Shown: positions 1 through 10,732 of the stretch, piece by piece
Position numbering within the stretch: position 1 is the stretch's first letter
How the letters are laid out: each line of letters opens with the position of its first letter
NCBI GenBank assembly: GCA_015065325.1
Contig: SVQO01000007.1
Location: forward strand, 29,804 to 93,803
Source: Oscillospiraceae bacterium
GTDB taxonomy: Bacteria; Bacillota; Clostridia; Oscillospirales; SIG627
DNA length: 64,000 nt
Direction of reading: 5' to 3'
The notes under the pieces: model-generated
Told to the model about the DNA's origin: nothing
What the model saw: the letters and a program-made list of their open reading frames with translations, nothing else
The model's database searches: none
Translations under genes and position numbers: made by a program

Positions 1-639
1 TTTGATCAGCTGCTGGGTAATGGTTGAACCGCCGTAAGAATCGTTGCCGGTTGCAAATTGCAAAATTGCACCGATGGTACGCTTCATATCTACGCCCTTG
101 TGCGTAAAGAAACGCTTGTCCTCGATGGAAACGAAGGCGTTGATCAAGTCCTCGGGCATTTCCTCGTACGCGACCCACATACGGTTCTCGGTACCGTGAA
201 TGCGTTCTTCCTCCCATTCGACCCAGTCTTTGGTTCCGTCGGCAAGGGTTGTTTCATAATAGATCTTCGTGGTCAGATTGGAATCGGTTTTCAGATCCTC
301 AATGTCAAAAACGGGATCTACGTAGTTCTTGATGTAGACCACCAAAGCGCATGCAATGGCTGAGCCCGTGATAATGCCGATCAGAAGAACGGTCAACAGA
401 ATGTTGATGGCGTACGTGGCGATCTTTGCGCAGTACTTCCCGAGCGTGCGTGCAATCAGAAAGAAGACTTCTTTTTTTGATGCAGGCGAGCTTGCGGAAG
501 TCTGTGCGTTCTTCTGCGGTTTTGGGTTTGGGCGAGGAGAAGCGGAGCCGCTTTTCTTGGGGGCGGCGGATTCCTTCTCGTTCGCTTTCTTTGCCGGGGA
601 GGGAGAGGCGTTTTCCGGCTTTTTCTTATTTTGATCCAT
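1..639 (-). CDS. Class A penicillin-binding protein (PBP1A-type), N-terminal part, cut by the window edge
   Basis: The visible 213 codons start at the ATG at 639, preceded by an AGGAG box. They encode a lysine-, serine- and alanine-rich cytoplasmic tail, one membrane segment (about residues 70-95), and the beginning of a family 51 glycosyltransferase domain. Motifs EDKRFF.THKGVD and GGSTITQQLIK are the hallmarks of this domain; the Glu of EDKRFF is the catalytic base in the family. Such enzymes polymerise lipid II into glycan strands and cross-link them outside the membrane. The transpeptidase half lies beyond base 1. The gene starts 25 bp after the dnaE stop on the same strand, so the two are probably co-transcribed. 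Confidence 0.9.
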   Translation of the reverse strand, partial: MDQNKKKPENASPSPAKKANEKESAAPKKSGSASPRPNPKPQKNAQTSASSPASKKEVFFLIARTLGKYCAKIATYAINILLTVLLIGIITGSAIACALVVYIKNYVDPVFDIEDLKTDSNLTTKIYYETTLADGTKDWVEWEEERIHGTENRMWVAYEEMPEDLINAFVSIEDKRFFTHKGVDMKRTIGAILQFATGNDSYGGSTITQQLIK

Positions 640-663
640 AGTTTCTCCTAAATGGTTTCGAGA

Positions 664-3600
664 TCATTTCAATCCCACGTTATCATTCCCTAAAAGTTCG
701 CAAAGTTCGTGATAAACACTCGGAGTCAAATTGGTTCCGAGACCGGATAAATTGAATAACTTTTTCGTGTCGAGATAGTAGAAATAACAAGGTGTATTTC
801 CGGGGAAAATTTTGAGCAAAGCCAATGCTCTTTTCTCTATTTTACTCCCTTTTGTCGGGAAACGCAAGAACAATTTTGAAACAGATTGAAAATTATTGGG
901 AATTCCGCTTTTTTTGGACTTTTCGGGTTCTTGCTTAGGGGAGATTTTTACAAGGGATTCCGCTTGCTCTGCGGCAACGATTTTTTCAGCAATGATCTTG
1001 ATTTCATCGTCCTTGGTATTGACCCTTCCGAGGACTGCAACGATTTTTTCTGCCGCAAGATTTGCAGAAGAATCTGCAAGGATTTTTGGAAATACGATGA
1101 TCTCGCATAAGCCCGTCATATCCTCGCCGCGTACGAAAGCCATTTTCTCTCCGCTGCGGACCTGCTTGAGCGTAACGCCGCCTACCTGGCAGAGTAAAAG
1201 CACCCTTTGGTTGTCCTCGTACTCCTCCTGCTCGGTTCGAAAAGAAAGAATTTCAACGGCTCCGATCCTTTTTGCCAGGGATACGTAACTGCTCATCGGA
1301 TGTCCGGAAAGATATACGCCGCATACGCTTTTTTCACCGCGAAGTCTTTCGGCTTCCGTAAAATCCGCAACGTCGGGAAAAGGGTCGTCTTTTGAAGGAG
1401 CGGTTTCTTCGTCGATGGTGTCAAACAAGCTCATTTGTCCCGGCATGGCGTGTCTTTGTGCAAGACTTGCGTCGGAAATGGTATTTTCCGTGACCGCAAG
1501 AAGCTGCGCACGGGTTCCGCCGAAGCAGTCCATGGCACCGGAGAGAATTAAGCTTTCCACTGCCTTGCGATTGAGACCGCAAGGACGCATTCGCTCAATA
1601 AAGTCCTTGAAGGATGCGAAAGGGGTTTTGCTTCGCTGAAGGAAAATATTTCTCACCAGGTTTTCTCCGACGTTTTTTATGCCGACCAGACCGAAGCGAA
1701 GTCCCTCGTCTTCAACGGAAAATGAGAATTGGCTTTTATTGATGTGAGGAGGAAGGATTCGAATGCCCATTTTTTGACATTCGGCAAAATAGTAAGAATA
1801 TTTATCGCTATCCAACTGATTGGTCAGCATTGCCGCCATATATTCCTTTGGGTATTTGCATTTTAGGAAAGCCGTCCGATAACTGAGAACGGCATAAGCG
1901 GCGGCGTGGGATTTGTTAAAGGCGTATTCGGCAAATTTATCCATATCGTCAAAGATTTTATTTGCCTGTTCCTCGGAAATTCCACGCGCCAAAGCACCTT
2001 CACATTCTACGGTGCCGTCCTCTTTCTTCGAGCCGTACAGGAAAGCTTGCCTTTCCTTTTCCATCACGTCCTTTTTCTTTTTGGACATTGCGCGACGCAC
2101 GATATCTGCTCTTCCGAAGGAATAACCCGCCAGCTTACGGAAAATTTCCATAACCTGTTCCTGGTAAACGATGCAACCGTGAGTGGCTCCGAGAATCTCG
2201 GAAAGCTCGGGGATTTCGTGGGTGCGTATTCCTTTGCTGCGATTTTCCAGAAAACGGGGGATCGAATCCTTGGGGCCCGGACGGTACAATGCAATGGCGG
2301 CGGTGATATCCGCAATGCTTTTCGGCTTCATCTGAAGCATCAAAGCCTTCATTCCGGAAGATTCGATCTGGAACATACCTGCGGTCTCACCGCGAGAGAT
2401 CATATCAAATGTCTCACCGTCGTCCTCGGGAATGCCGAGAATATCAAAGCTTGGGTCCTTTTTATGAATTTCTTCGATGGCATCCCGTATGACGGTCAGA
2501 TAGCGAAGACCGAGAAAGTCGATTTTTAAAAGACCGAGATCGGCAATTTCGTTCATGGTGTATTGTACGACCTTCGTACCACCGTTAACCGCCAATGGCA
2601 CATAGTCGGAAACGGGCTTGTCGGTCAAAACTACCCCTGCTGCGTGAATGGAGGCGTTGCGGGGCATTCCTTCAAGCGCCATTGCCGCATCCATCAATTT
2701 TTTTGCATCGCCGCTTGCACAAAGCTCACGAAGCTCTGCGTCGCTTTCCATTGCCTTTTTTAAGGTCATATCGAGAAAGTGGGGAATCTTTTTTGCAATT
2801 TTATCAACCTCGTTGTAAGAAATGCCCATCACGCGACCGACGTCTCGTACAGCGGCACGAGCAGCCATAGTATTGAAGGTGACGATCTGTGCAACGTGGT
2901 CTTCGCCGTATTTTTCCGTTACGTAGCGAATGACCTCTTGGCGTCTTTCCTTACAGAAGTCGATATCAAAGTCGGGCATGGAAACTCTCTCGGGGTTCAG
3001 GAATCTCTCGAAAATAAGCTTTTCACGAATTGGGTCAAGCTCGGTTATGTCAAGACACCATGCAACCAGAGAGCCTGCTCCGCTGCCTCGTCCGGGACCA
3101 ACGTAGATCCCCTGCTTTTTTGCGAATCCGACGAAATCGGCTACGATGAGAAAATAGTCGGAAAATCCCATAGCTTCAATAGTGTTCAGCTCGTAATTCA
3201 AACGTTCTTGATACGTAGAGATATCTGTGATCCCAAACTGCTTTGCTCGCATTTGAAGCCCTTCCGAAGCCGTCTTTCGAAGGTATTCCTCGGAGCTTAG
3301 TCCGAAATCGTTATGAAAGTGAGGCAAGTGTGCGGAAGAAAAATCAAATTCAACCTGACAGCGCTCTGCAATTTTACCGGTGTTGGTAATTGCTTCCGGA
3401 TGCTTTGGGAAAAGAGAAGCCATTTCCTCGGTGCTCTTCATATAGAATTGATCGGTTTCAAAGCGCATTCTACTTTCATCCTGAAGCACTTTTCCGGTTT
3501 GTACGCAAAGCAAAACGTCGTGTATTTCCGCGTCCTCCTTGCGCAGATAATGCACGTCATTGGTGCACACCAGAGGAATGTTAAGCTTTTCGGATAGGGA

Positions 3601-4179
3601 AATCAGCGCAGAATTTACTCTGAGCTGATCTGCGATTCCGTGGTCCTGCAATTCCAGATAGAAATGATCCTGACCGAAAATGCTCTGAAGCTGCACGGCG
3701 CTCTCCTCGGCACCGGCAAGATTCCCTTGCAGAATTTCCTGAGGAATTTTGCCTGCAAGGCAAGCGGATAGGGCAATCAAACCTTCACCGTGGCGACGCA
3801 AAGCATCAAGGTCAACCCTTGGTTTTTGGTAAAATCCGTCGGTAAAAGCCTCGGTTACCAGTCGGATTAGGTTGTGATAACCTGTCATATTTTCGCAAAG
3901 CAGGACCAAGTGATAGTAATTGCGGTCAATGTTCGGGTCTTTGTCGCGCATACTGCGGGGCGCTACGTAAACCTCGCATCCGATGATCGGATGAATTCCT
4001 GCTTTCTTTGCAGCCTTGTAAAATGCGATGACACCGTAAATAACGCCGTGGTCTGTAATTGCTACGTGCTTTTGTCCCAATTCTTTTGCGCGCTGAAAAA
4101 TTCTGTCGATGCGGCAAGCACCGTCCAGAAGGGAATATTCGGTATGGAGATGGAGATGAACAAAATCTTCTTGTTTCAT
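664..4179 (-). CDS. dnaE: DNA polymerase III alpha subunit, DnaE type
   Basis: Encodes 1171 residues from the ATG at 4179, the usual DnaE length. The PHP domain opens the protein (HLHTEYSLLDG). The polymerase core follows, with PGRGSGAGSL and the catalytic PDFDIDF aspartates, then the helix-hairpin-helix and OB-fold regions near the C-terminus. It synthesises DNA at the replication fork; in Firmicutes DnaE usually works beside PolC. An in-frame ATG at 4203 would add eight residues (MRSVKGIP), but the ATG at 4179 starts at the conserved region and has AAAGG upstream. A strong promoter for the divergent gene lies over this start region. The C-terminal 100 residues resemble no motif I can name. 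Confidence 0.95.
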   Translation of the reverse strand: MKQEDFVHLHLHTEYSLLDGACRIDRIFQRAKELGQKHVAITDHGVIYGVIAFYKAAKKAGIHPIIGCEVYVAPRSMRDKDPNIDRNYYHLVLLCENMTGYHNLIRLVTEAFTDGFYQKPRVDLDALRRHGEGLIALSACLAGKIPQEILQGNLAGAEESAVQLQSIFGQDHFYLELQDHGIADQLRVNSALISLSEKLNIPLVCTNDVHYLRKEDAEIHDVLLCVQTGKVLQDESRMRFETDQFYMKSTEEMASLFPKHPEAITNTGKIAERCQVEFDFSSAHLPHFHNDFGLSSEEYLRKTASEGLQMRAKQFGITDISTYQERLNYELNTIEAMGFSDYFLIVADFVGFAKKQGIYVGPGRGSGAGSLVAWCLDITELDPIREKLIFERFLNPERVSMPDFDIDFCKERRQEVIRYVTEKYGEDHVAQIVTFNTMAARAAVRDVGRVMGISYNEVDKIAKKIPHFLDMTLKKAMESDAELRELCASGDAKKLMDAAMALEGMPRNASIHAAGVVLTDKPVSDYVPLAVNGGTKVVQYTMNEIADLGLLKIDFLGLRYLTVIRDAIEEIHKKDPSFDILGIPEDDGETFDMISRGETAGMFQIESSGMKALMLQMKPKSIADITAAIALYRPGPKDSIPRFLENRSKGIRTHEIPELSEILGATHGCIVYQEQVMEIFRKLAGYSFGRADIVRRAMSKKKKDVMEKERQAFLYGSKKEDGTVECEGALARGISEEQANKIFDDMDKFAEYAFNKSHAAAYAVLSYRTAFLKCKYPKEYMAAMLTNQLDSDKYSYYFAECQKMGIRILPPHINKSQFSFSVEDEGLRFGLVGIKNVGENLVRNIFLQRSKTPFASFKDFIERMRPCGLNRKAVESLILSGAMDCFGGTRAQLLAVTENTISDASLAQRHAMPGQMSLFDTIDEETAPSKDDPFPDVADFTEAERLRGEKSVCGVYLSGHPMSSYVSLAKRIGAVEILSFRTEQEEYEDNQRVLLLCQVGGVTLKQVRSGEKMAFVRGEDMTGLCEIIVFPKILADSSANLAAEKIVAVLGRVNTKDDEIKIIAEKIVAAEQAESLVKISPKQEPEKSKKSGIPNNFQSVSKLFLRFPTKGSKIEKRALALLKIFPGNTPCYFYYLDTKKLFNLSGLGTNLTPSVYHELCELLGNDNVGLK

Positions 4180-4189
4180 AGGAATACCT

Positions 4190-4218
4190 TTGACAGAACG
4201 CAAAATTCGTATTATAAT
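4190..4218 (+). promoter_or_regulatory. Consensus sigma-A promoter for the thioesterase-tgt operon
   Basis: TTGACA at 4190-4195, a 17 bp spacer, and TATAAT at 4213-4218: both hexamers match consensus exactly. It reads rightward into the gene at 4280 and overlaps the untranslated leader of dnaE on the other strand. Confidence 0.85.
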
Positions 4219-4232
4219 ATCACCTAGTTTTA

Positions 4233-4261
4233 ATTATACCATATAAGTAAAAAAAATACAA
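4233..4261 (-). promoter_or_regulatory. dnaE promoter
   Basis: On the minus strand, TTGTAT (4256-4261), a 17 bp spacer and TATAAT (4233-4238). The predicted start of transcription is about 47 bases ahead of the dnaE ATG. It is divergent from, and its transcript crosses, the promoter at 4190-4218. Confidence 0.7.
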
Positions 4262-4279
4262 CAAAATTTTGGAGTACCA

Positions 4280-4996
4280 ATGAGAGAAGAACCCGTTATT
4301 TTTGAAAGCTACGATTTATCCGCGTCCGGATTTGTCCGTCCCAGTGCAATTTTACGGAGAATGCAGGAGATCGCAGGGCGCGATCTGGACACTTCCTTCG
4401 GCATATCTTACGACGACCTTCGTGCGCGAAATATGGCTTTTGTCGTTTCGAAAATTGCTCTATCTCTTGATCAACCTCTCCGTGAGCAGGTTCGTTATAC
4501 CATTCGTTCAGGCCCCCAGGAAACCCACGGAGCAACCTTTCCCCGTTCCTTTGTGATCGAGGATGAACAAGGCGTTGTTGCCAGAGCTAACAGCTTGTGG
4601 GCTCTTTTGGATTTTGAAAAGCGCTGTCTGCTTCGCGCTTCGGCACTTGGAGATAATATTTCTTCTTGTCCCGACCTATCTGATGGTCTTGCTTGCGAAA
4701 GATTGGCACGCATCAAGGATTCCAAGCCGGATTGCTCCGATGAAAGGCGAGTTTATCCGTCTTTGCTTGACCGAAATTGTCACTTGAACAATTGCAATTA
4801 TGCGGACCTGGCAACAGATCTTTTGCCGAAAAAAAGCGGTGAAGTACGTGAACTCCACATTACCTTTCAAAAAGAAGCACGTCTTGGAGACGTAATTTGC
4901 CTGAACGGTTTTTCTCGGGACGACGGCTTTCTGGTCAACGGTTCTTTCCGAGACAGTGAGGAGAACTGCTTCCTTGCGAAAATCAAAATGTTTTGA
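4280..4996 (+). CDS. Acyl-ACP thioesterase family protein
   Basis: 238 residues with two hotdog-fold halves. The second half carries LDRNCHLNNCNYADLATD, close to the conserved D-x-N-x-H-x-N-N motif of FatA/FatB-type acyl-ACP thioesterases (Pfam Acyl-ACP_TE), which contains catalytic Asp, Asn and His in that family. Such enzymes release free fatty acids from acyl carrier protein in the cytoplasm. The ribosome site GGAG lies 6 bp before the ATG. It is the first gene of a run with tgt (6 bp gap), the RNA methyltransferase and the aminotransferase. The substrate chain length cannot be read from the sequence. Confidence 0.85.
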   Translation: MREEPVIFESYDLSASGFVRPSAILRRMQEIAGRDLDTSFGISYDDLRARNMAFVVSKIALSLDQPLREQVRYTIRSGPQETHGATFPRSFVIEDEQGVVARANSLWALLDFEKRCLLRASALGDNISSCPDLSDGLACERLARIKDSKPDCSDERRVYPSLLDRNCHLNNCNYADLATDLLPKKSGEVRELHITFQKEARLGDVICLNGFSRDDGFLVNGSFRDSEENCFLAKIKMF

Positions 4997-5002
4997 GGTT
5001 GA

Positions 5003-6139
<1,137 letters not shown>

Positions 6140-6148
6140 GGAGCTTTT

Positions 6149-7330
6149 ATGGAAGAGAGAATTGAACTTGTTGCCACTTGTCTGTTTGGGTTGGAAAAGT
6201 TTTTGGGAGAAGAGATCGATGCTCTTGGGTATCAAAGAGTTGAAACCATCGATGGCAGAGTGACCTTCTCGGGACCTGTTTCCGCCATTGCCCGTGCAAA
6301 TATGTTTTTACGCTTTGCCGAAAAAGTGTATATAAAAATGGGTGATTTTACCGCTACCGGTTTTGAAGAGCTGTTTCAAGGGGTAAAAGCCTTGGAATGG
6401 GAAAAATGGATCGGTCCCGACGATGCTTTTCCCGTAAAGGGACATTCGATTCGTTCGCAGCTTCGCAGTATTCCCGATCTGCAGAGCATCGTAAAAAAAG
6501 CTGTTGTTGACAGACTTTCCGCAGAATACGGTATTTCTTGGTTTTCCGAGGAGGGAAGTCTTCTTCAGATCGAGTTTTTTCTTTTAAACGATCGTGCTCA
6601 GCTTTTGATCGATACGTCCGGAGCTCCTTTGTATAAAAGGGGGTACCGCAAAGAGACGGGGGAGGCTCCCATTCGCGAGACTTTGGCTGCCGCCCTTTGC
6701 CGAATCGCAAGACCCAGAGAGGAAGTTCTTTTTTGGGATCCCTTTTGCGGTAGTGGAACCATCCCCATCGAGGCGGCGATGATGATGAAAAACGTTGCTC
6801 CGGGGTCCTTTCGTACGTTTGCCGGTGAGAATTTTCTGGATCTTCCGGAAACGATTTGGAAGCAAGCGCGGGAGGAAGCCTGTGATTTGCGCAAGGATAC
6901 GAAGTTCGAAGCATTTGCCAGCGATCTTGATCCTGCAATGGTGGAGATCGCAAAGATCAATGCAGAAAGCGCCGGCGTTTCCGATCTCATTCGATTTTTC
7001 CCTAAAAATGCTCTCGGTATCGAAACGCACGGCAGACGGGGAACTATTGTTTGCAATCCGCCTTACGGTGAGAGAATGGATACGCATGACAAGGTATTCG
7101 ATCTCTATTCCGCAATGGGCGCTCACTGGAAAAAGCTGGATCGTTGGCAGATCTACGTGATCACCAGTGACGAGAATTTTCAGAACCATTACGGAAGACG
7201 TGCGGATAACGTGCGAAAACTTTATAACGGTATGTTAAAATGCTTTTATTATCAGTTTTTTAAACCGAAGGAAATTCACTCGGAACATGCTTTTTCCCGT
7301 AAATCTTTTCAAAAGGAGAGAAAGAAATGA
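6149..7330 (+). CDS. THUMP-domain class I SAM-dependent RNA methyltransferase (RlmL/YpsC type)
   Basis: 393 residues. The N-terminal half is a ferredoxin-like plus THUMP RNA-binding region; the C-terminal half is a Rossmann methyltransferase with FWDPFCGSGTIPIEAA as the SAM-binding loop and NPPYGERM as the catalytic N-P-P-Y motif of base N-methyltransferases. Homologues methylate a guanine of 23S rRNA. It starts after GGAGC, 9 bp from tgt, and its last codons overlap the next gene by 4 bp (ATGA), which implies translational coupling. Confidence 0.9.
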   Translation: MEERIELVATCLFGLEKFLGEEIDALGYQRVETIDGRVTFSGPVSAIARANMFLRFAEKVYIKMGDFTATGFEELFQGVKALEWEKWIGPDDAFPVKGHSIRSQLRSIPDLQSIVKKAVVDRLSAEYGISWFSEEGSLLQIEFFLLNDRAQLLIDTSGAPLYKRGYRKETGEAPIRETLAAALCRIARPREEVLFWDPFCGSGTIPIEAAMMMKNVAPGSFRTFAGENFLDLPETIWKQAREEACDLRKDTKFEAFASDLDPAMVEIAKINAESAGVSDLIRFFPKNALGIETHGRRGTIVCNPPYGERMDTHDKVFDLYSAMGAHWKKLDRWQIYVITSDENFQNHYGRRADNVRKLYNGMLKCFYYQFFKPKEIHSEHAFSRKSFQKERKK

Positions 7331-8178
7331 GAGAAATTGCCTGGTATAACGGGAAACTGACCACTCTTGAGGAAGCGAGAATTTCTCCGGACGACAGGGC
7401 TTTTTATTTCGGAGACGGTATCTATGATGTTGTCACCGTTCGAAAGGGTATTTGCTTTGCTTTGGAGGACCATCTGGATCGGTTCTTTACCAATGCAGAA
7501 AGACTTCGCTTGAATATGCCTATGACAAAGGACGAGGTCCGTGGTGTTTGCGATGATCTGATTTCGAAATTGGATCGGGATATCGAGGAGGCCGCTTTAT
7601 ATTTCCAGGCATCTCGCGCTACCGCGCCTCGCAATCACGCTTTTCCGGAAAATGCAAAGGCGAATCTATATTTCACCCTGAAGCCTTCCAAATTTAAAAA
7701 GATTGGCATGGAAATTTCCGCGATCTTTGAGAAAGATATTCGCTTTTTAATGTGCGATATTAAGACTTTAAATCTTTTGCCAAACGTTCTTGCGCAGCAA
7801 AAGGCTTTGGAAGCGGGTTGCTATGAGGTCATTTTTCACCGCGGAGAGAGGGTAACGGAAGGGTCCCACAGTTGTATTTGTATGTTGAAGGACGGAGTGT
7901 TCTGTACGCCGCCTACCGATGAAATGATCCTACCCAGCATTACCCGCAAGCACTATTTGCAGATTTGTGAGAAATTGGGGATTCCTACTCGGATTGCTCC
8001 CTTTACCAGGGACGAGCTTCTGCAAGCGGATGAGATTATTGTTATGTCAACGACCGCTCTGATGTGCAGATGCATCAAAATCAACGGCAATTCCGTAGGA
8101 GGAAGGGATGGGGAAAACCTCCGGCGTATTGCGGATGCTTACCGTGCTCGCATACTTCGCGAGACAGAGGGTAAGTGA
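7327..8178 (+). CDS. Class IV aminotransferase, D-amino-acid transaminase type
   Basis: 283 residues of the fold-type IV PLP family. DIKTLNLLPNVLAQQKA contains the PLP-binding Lys in the pattern typical of D-alanine aminotransferases (Dat), followed by VTEGSHSCICML and PSITR. Such enzymes interconvert D-alanine and D-glutamate for peptidoglycan. Branched-chain aminotransferases and aminodeoxychorismate lyase share the fold, so the substrate is inferred, not shown. It begins inside the last codons of the methyltransferase gene and ends 15 bp before a strong terminator. Confidence 0.8.
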   Translation: MREIAWYNGKLTTLEEARISPDDRAFYFGDGIYDVVTVRKGICFALEDHLDRFFTNAERLRLNMPMTKDEVRGVCDDLISKLDRDIEEAALYFQASRATAPRNHAFPENAKANLYFTLKPSKFKKIGMEISAIFEKDIRFLMCDIKTLNLLPNVLAQQKALEAGCYEVIFHRGERVTEGSHSCICMLKDGVFCTPPTDEMILPSITRKHYLQICEKLGIPTRIAPFTRDELLQADEIIVMSTTALMCRCIKINGNSVGGRDGENLRRIADAYRARILRETEGK

Positions 8179-8193
8179 TAATCTTTGATATAG

Positions 8194-8233
8194 AAAAATA
8201 CAGACACGCAAGCGTTTGCGTGTCTGTATTTTT
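8194..8233. terminator. Bidirectional intrinsic terminator
   Basis: An 18 bp perfect stem (8194-8211 with 8216-8233) with a 4-base loop. It is flanked by A and T runs, so it can end transcription of the aminotransferase operon and possibly the convergent ABC exporter. Confidence 0.9.
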
Positions 8234-8280
8234 GTCGTAGGGAGGAAATTGATTTTTTATATACAAAGAGATAAAGTGAG

Positions 8281-10020
8281 TCAGTATTCCTCTGCGATGA
8301 TTTCCACGTCGTCTCTGAATTGTTGCTCATAGAGTCTCTTATATGTTCCGCCAAGGGTGAGAAGATCCTCGTGATTTCCTTGCTCTGTGATTTTACCTCC
8401 GGAAATTACGGCAATCTCGTCTGCGTTTTTGATGGTGGAAAGTCGATGAGCAACTACAAGGGTTGTACGTCCTTTGCAAAGCTCGTCAAGGGCGCGCTGA
8501 ATTAAAATCTCGGTAGTATTATCCAAAGCACTTGTGGCTTCGTCCAAAATGAGGATGGGCGGATTTTTCAAGAAAACTCTTGCGATGCAAAGGCGCTGTT
8601 TTTGCCCTCCGGAAAGGCGTACGCCACGTTCCCCGATCACCGTATCATATCCGTTTTCGAGACTGGTTACGAAGTCGTGAATGTTTGCGCGCTTAGCTGC
8701 CTCGAGAACTTCTTCTTCCGTTGCGTCCGGCTTTCCGTACAAAATGTTATCACGGATGGACGCGTTGAACAAATAAACGTCCTGCTGTACGATACCGATG
8801 TTTTTGCGTACCGACTGGCGGGTGAGGCGAGTAAGATCCTTTCCGTCCAAAAGAATAGAGCCCTCACGTATTTCGTAAAAATTGGGGATCAGATGACAAA
8901 TTGTGGTTTTTCCGCCGCCGCTGGGACCGACCAGCGCAAATGTCTTCCCTTTATCAACGGTCAGATCGATCCCGTGAAGAACGTCCGGACCGTCATCATA
9001 ACCGCTGACAACGTTTCTGAATTCGATTCTTCCGCTCAGAATGCCTGCGTCTTCGGCGTTCTCGTCATCTTCTTCGGGCTTGGTGTCCATAATGGCGATG
9101 AACCGCTCGAAGCCTGCCACGCCGTTTTGATACTGCTCCATAAAACGGATCAGCGTGTTTACGGGATTGAGGAATAGGCTGATGGAAACGATAAAAGCAG
9201 AGTAGTCAGCAAAATTGATCTCACCCGCATATAGGAAAATACCGCCGGCAATAAGGATCACAACGTTAAAGATATCGGTGATGAAGGAAGTGGAGGAATG
9301 AAAGGTTGCCATTGCATGGTAGGAGTCCATGCTGGAGTCGATAAAGTCCTTGTTGCCGATCTCAAATTTATCCTGCTCCATATTTGCGTTGGTAAAGGCT
9401 TTGGTCACGCGGATACCCGCGATGCTGCTTTGCAAGGCTCCGTTGATGGTTGCCATTGCCTCCCGTCTTCTCTGGAAAGCTTTTCTCATTTTTTGACGCG
9501 TAATGGCGGAAACCAAAATCAATAAGGGGACACAGGCAAATACAATCAGAGAAAGCTTCCAGTTGATGGTAGTGAGATAAGTGAATGAGATCACGATGGA
9601 AATGGAACAAATGATCAGATTTTCGGGGCCGTGGTGCGCAAGCTCCGTGATCTCCTGCAGATCGCTTGTCATGCGGGACATAATCTTTCCCGTTTCGTTG
9701 GCGTCAAAGAAGGAGAAGGGAAGCTTTTCCAGATGAGCAAAAAGATCGCTTCTCATTTGCGCTTGCATGCGGATTCCCATCAGGTGACCCTTGTACTGAA
9801 TAAAAAAGTTGAGCAGCATCCTTACAAAGTACAGTCCCAGCAAAAGCATACCAAAGAAAATGATCAGTTCCCATTTTTTGTTTGGAATCAGATCGTTGAG
9901 CATAGATCGGGTCACGATCGGATATACAACACCGACCAGAGCAACGGCCAAAGAGGCAAGCATATCCAAAATAAACAGAGTTTTATGCGGCTTGTAATAA
10001 GCTAGAAAACGTTTTAACAT
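8281..10020 (-). CDS. ABC-type multidrug/lipid exporter, fused permease and ATPase
   Basis: 579 residues from the ATG at 10020, which follows AAAGGAAC. Six membrane helices fill the first 310 residues (type IV exporter fold), then an ATPase domain with Walker A GPSGGGKTT, Q-loop, signature LSGGQKQRL, Walker B ILILDEATSALD and the switch His in VVAHRL. All catalytic residues are present. Half-transporters of this type dimerise in the membrane and export drugs, lipids or peptides; the substrate cannot be told. An alternative start five residues earlier is possible. No partner half-transporter lies next to it, which suggests a homodimer. Confidence 0.9.
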   Translation of the reverse strand: MLKRFLAYYKPHKTLFILDMLASLAVALVGVVYPIVTRSMLNDLIPNKKWELIIFFGMLLLGLYFVRMLLNFFIQYKGHLMGIRMQAQMRSDLFAHLEKLPFSFFDANETGKIMSRMTSDLQEITELAHHGPENLIICSISIVISFTYLTTINWKLSLIVFACVPLLILVSAITRQKMRKAFQRRREAMATINGALQSSIAGIRVTKAFTNANMEQDKFEIGNKDFIDSSMDSYHAMATFHSSTSFITDIFNVVILIAGGIFLYAGEINFADYSAFIVSISLFLNPVNTLIRFMEQYQNGVAGFERFIAIMDTKPEEDDENAEDAGILSGRIEFRNVVSGYDDGPDVLHGIDLTVDKGKTFALVGPSGGGKTTICHLIPNFYEIREGSILLDGKDLTRLTRQSVRKNIGIVQQDVYLFNASIRDNILYGKPDATEEEVLEAAKRANIHDFVTSLENGYDTVIGERGVRLSGGQKQRLCIARVFLKNPPILILDEATSALDNTTEILIQRALDELCKGRTTLVVAHRLSTIKNADEIAVISGGKITEQGNHEDLLTLGGTYKRLYEQQFRDDVEIIAEEY

Positions 10021-10039
10021 AAAAGTTCCTTTCAAACAG

Positions 10040-10066
10040 AAATCCCCTTTGTAAAAAAGGGGATTT
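10040..10066 (-). terminator. Terminator between the phosphoribosyltransferase and the exporter
   Basis: Inverted repeat with 11 bp arms (10040-10050 and 10056-10066), with the T-rich arm typical of intrinsic terminators. It sits after the minus-strand gene at 10079. Confidence 0.65.
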
Positions 10067-10078
10067 AATAATGCAACG

Positions 10079-10642
10079 TCAACCTATGATTTCGCCCTTG
10101 GAATTAAAGAGAGGGAGTTTTTCCAGATAGACCAAATCGTCACGATTTTGAGCATCACCTTCTGCGAGAATGGCACAACGGCCGGAAACGATACCGCCCG
10201 CCTTTTCGACGAGGATCTCGAGTGCGCGGAGCGATTCGCCGGTGGAGATCACGTCATCCACCAACAGAATTTTTTTGCCCTTCATCATTTCAGCGTCTGC
10301 GACGTCGAGATAAAGGGTTTGCTCTTTAGCGGTGGTAATGGATTTTACCTTTACCTCCATAATACCGGTCATATAAAGCTTTGGTGCTTTTCGGGCAAGA
10401 AAATATTTCTTTGCACCGCTTTGTCTTGCCATTTCGTGAATCAACGGAATTCCCTTTGCTTCAGCGGTAAGCATATAGTCAAATTCATAAGGAATCTTAT
10501 CCAAAAGTGCTTTTGCTGCAGCACAGGTCAGTTCCTGATCGCCGAAAATTACAAAACCGGCGATAGACAAATTTTCATTAACGGGACAGATCGGAAGCGC
10601 TCTTTCAAGGCCTGCGATATTCATTTTATGATAAAGCTGCAT
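10079..10642 (-). CDS. Purine phosphoribosyltransferase (Apt/Xpt-like)
   Basis: 187 residues of the type I phosphoribosyltransferase fold. The PRPP-binding loop reads KILLVDDVISTGES. Enzymes of this group salvage adenine, xanthine or guanine into the nucleotide using PRPP. The flexible and base-binding loops look like those of adenine/xanthine transferases, but I cannot decide which base is used. The start follows AAAGGA. The gene has its own promoter, divergent from that of the hemolysin-III gene. Confidence 0.8.
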   Translation of the reverse strand: MQLYHKMNIAGLERALPICPVNENLSIAGFVIFGDQELTCAAAKALLDKIPYEFDYMLTAEAKGIPLIHEMARQSGAKKYFLARKAPKLYMTGIMEVKVKSITTAKEQTLYLDVADAEMMKGKKILLVDDVISTGESLRALEILVEKAGGIVSGRCAILAEGDAQNRDDLVYLEKLPLFNSKGEIIG

Positions 10643-10673
10643 ATTTTTTCGATCCTTTCAAAAAACTGAGTAT

Positions 10674-10702
10674 ATTATAACAATTTCATCAGAATTCGTC
10701 AA
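10674..10702 (-). promoter_or_regulatory. Promoter of the purine phosphoribosyltransferase gene
   Basis: On the minus strand, TTGACG (10697-10702), a 17 bp spacer and TATAAT (10674-10679). The leader is only about 25 bases, too short for a purine riboswitch. Confidence 0.8.
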
Positions 10703-10732
10703 GAAAAAAATGGATTTGTTTTTGAATATATC

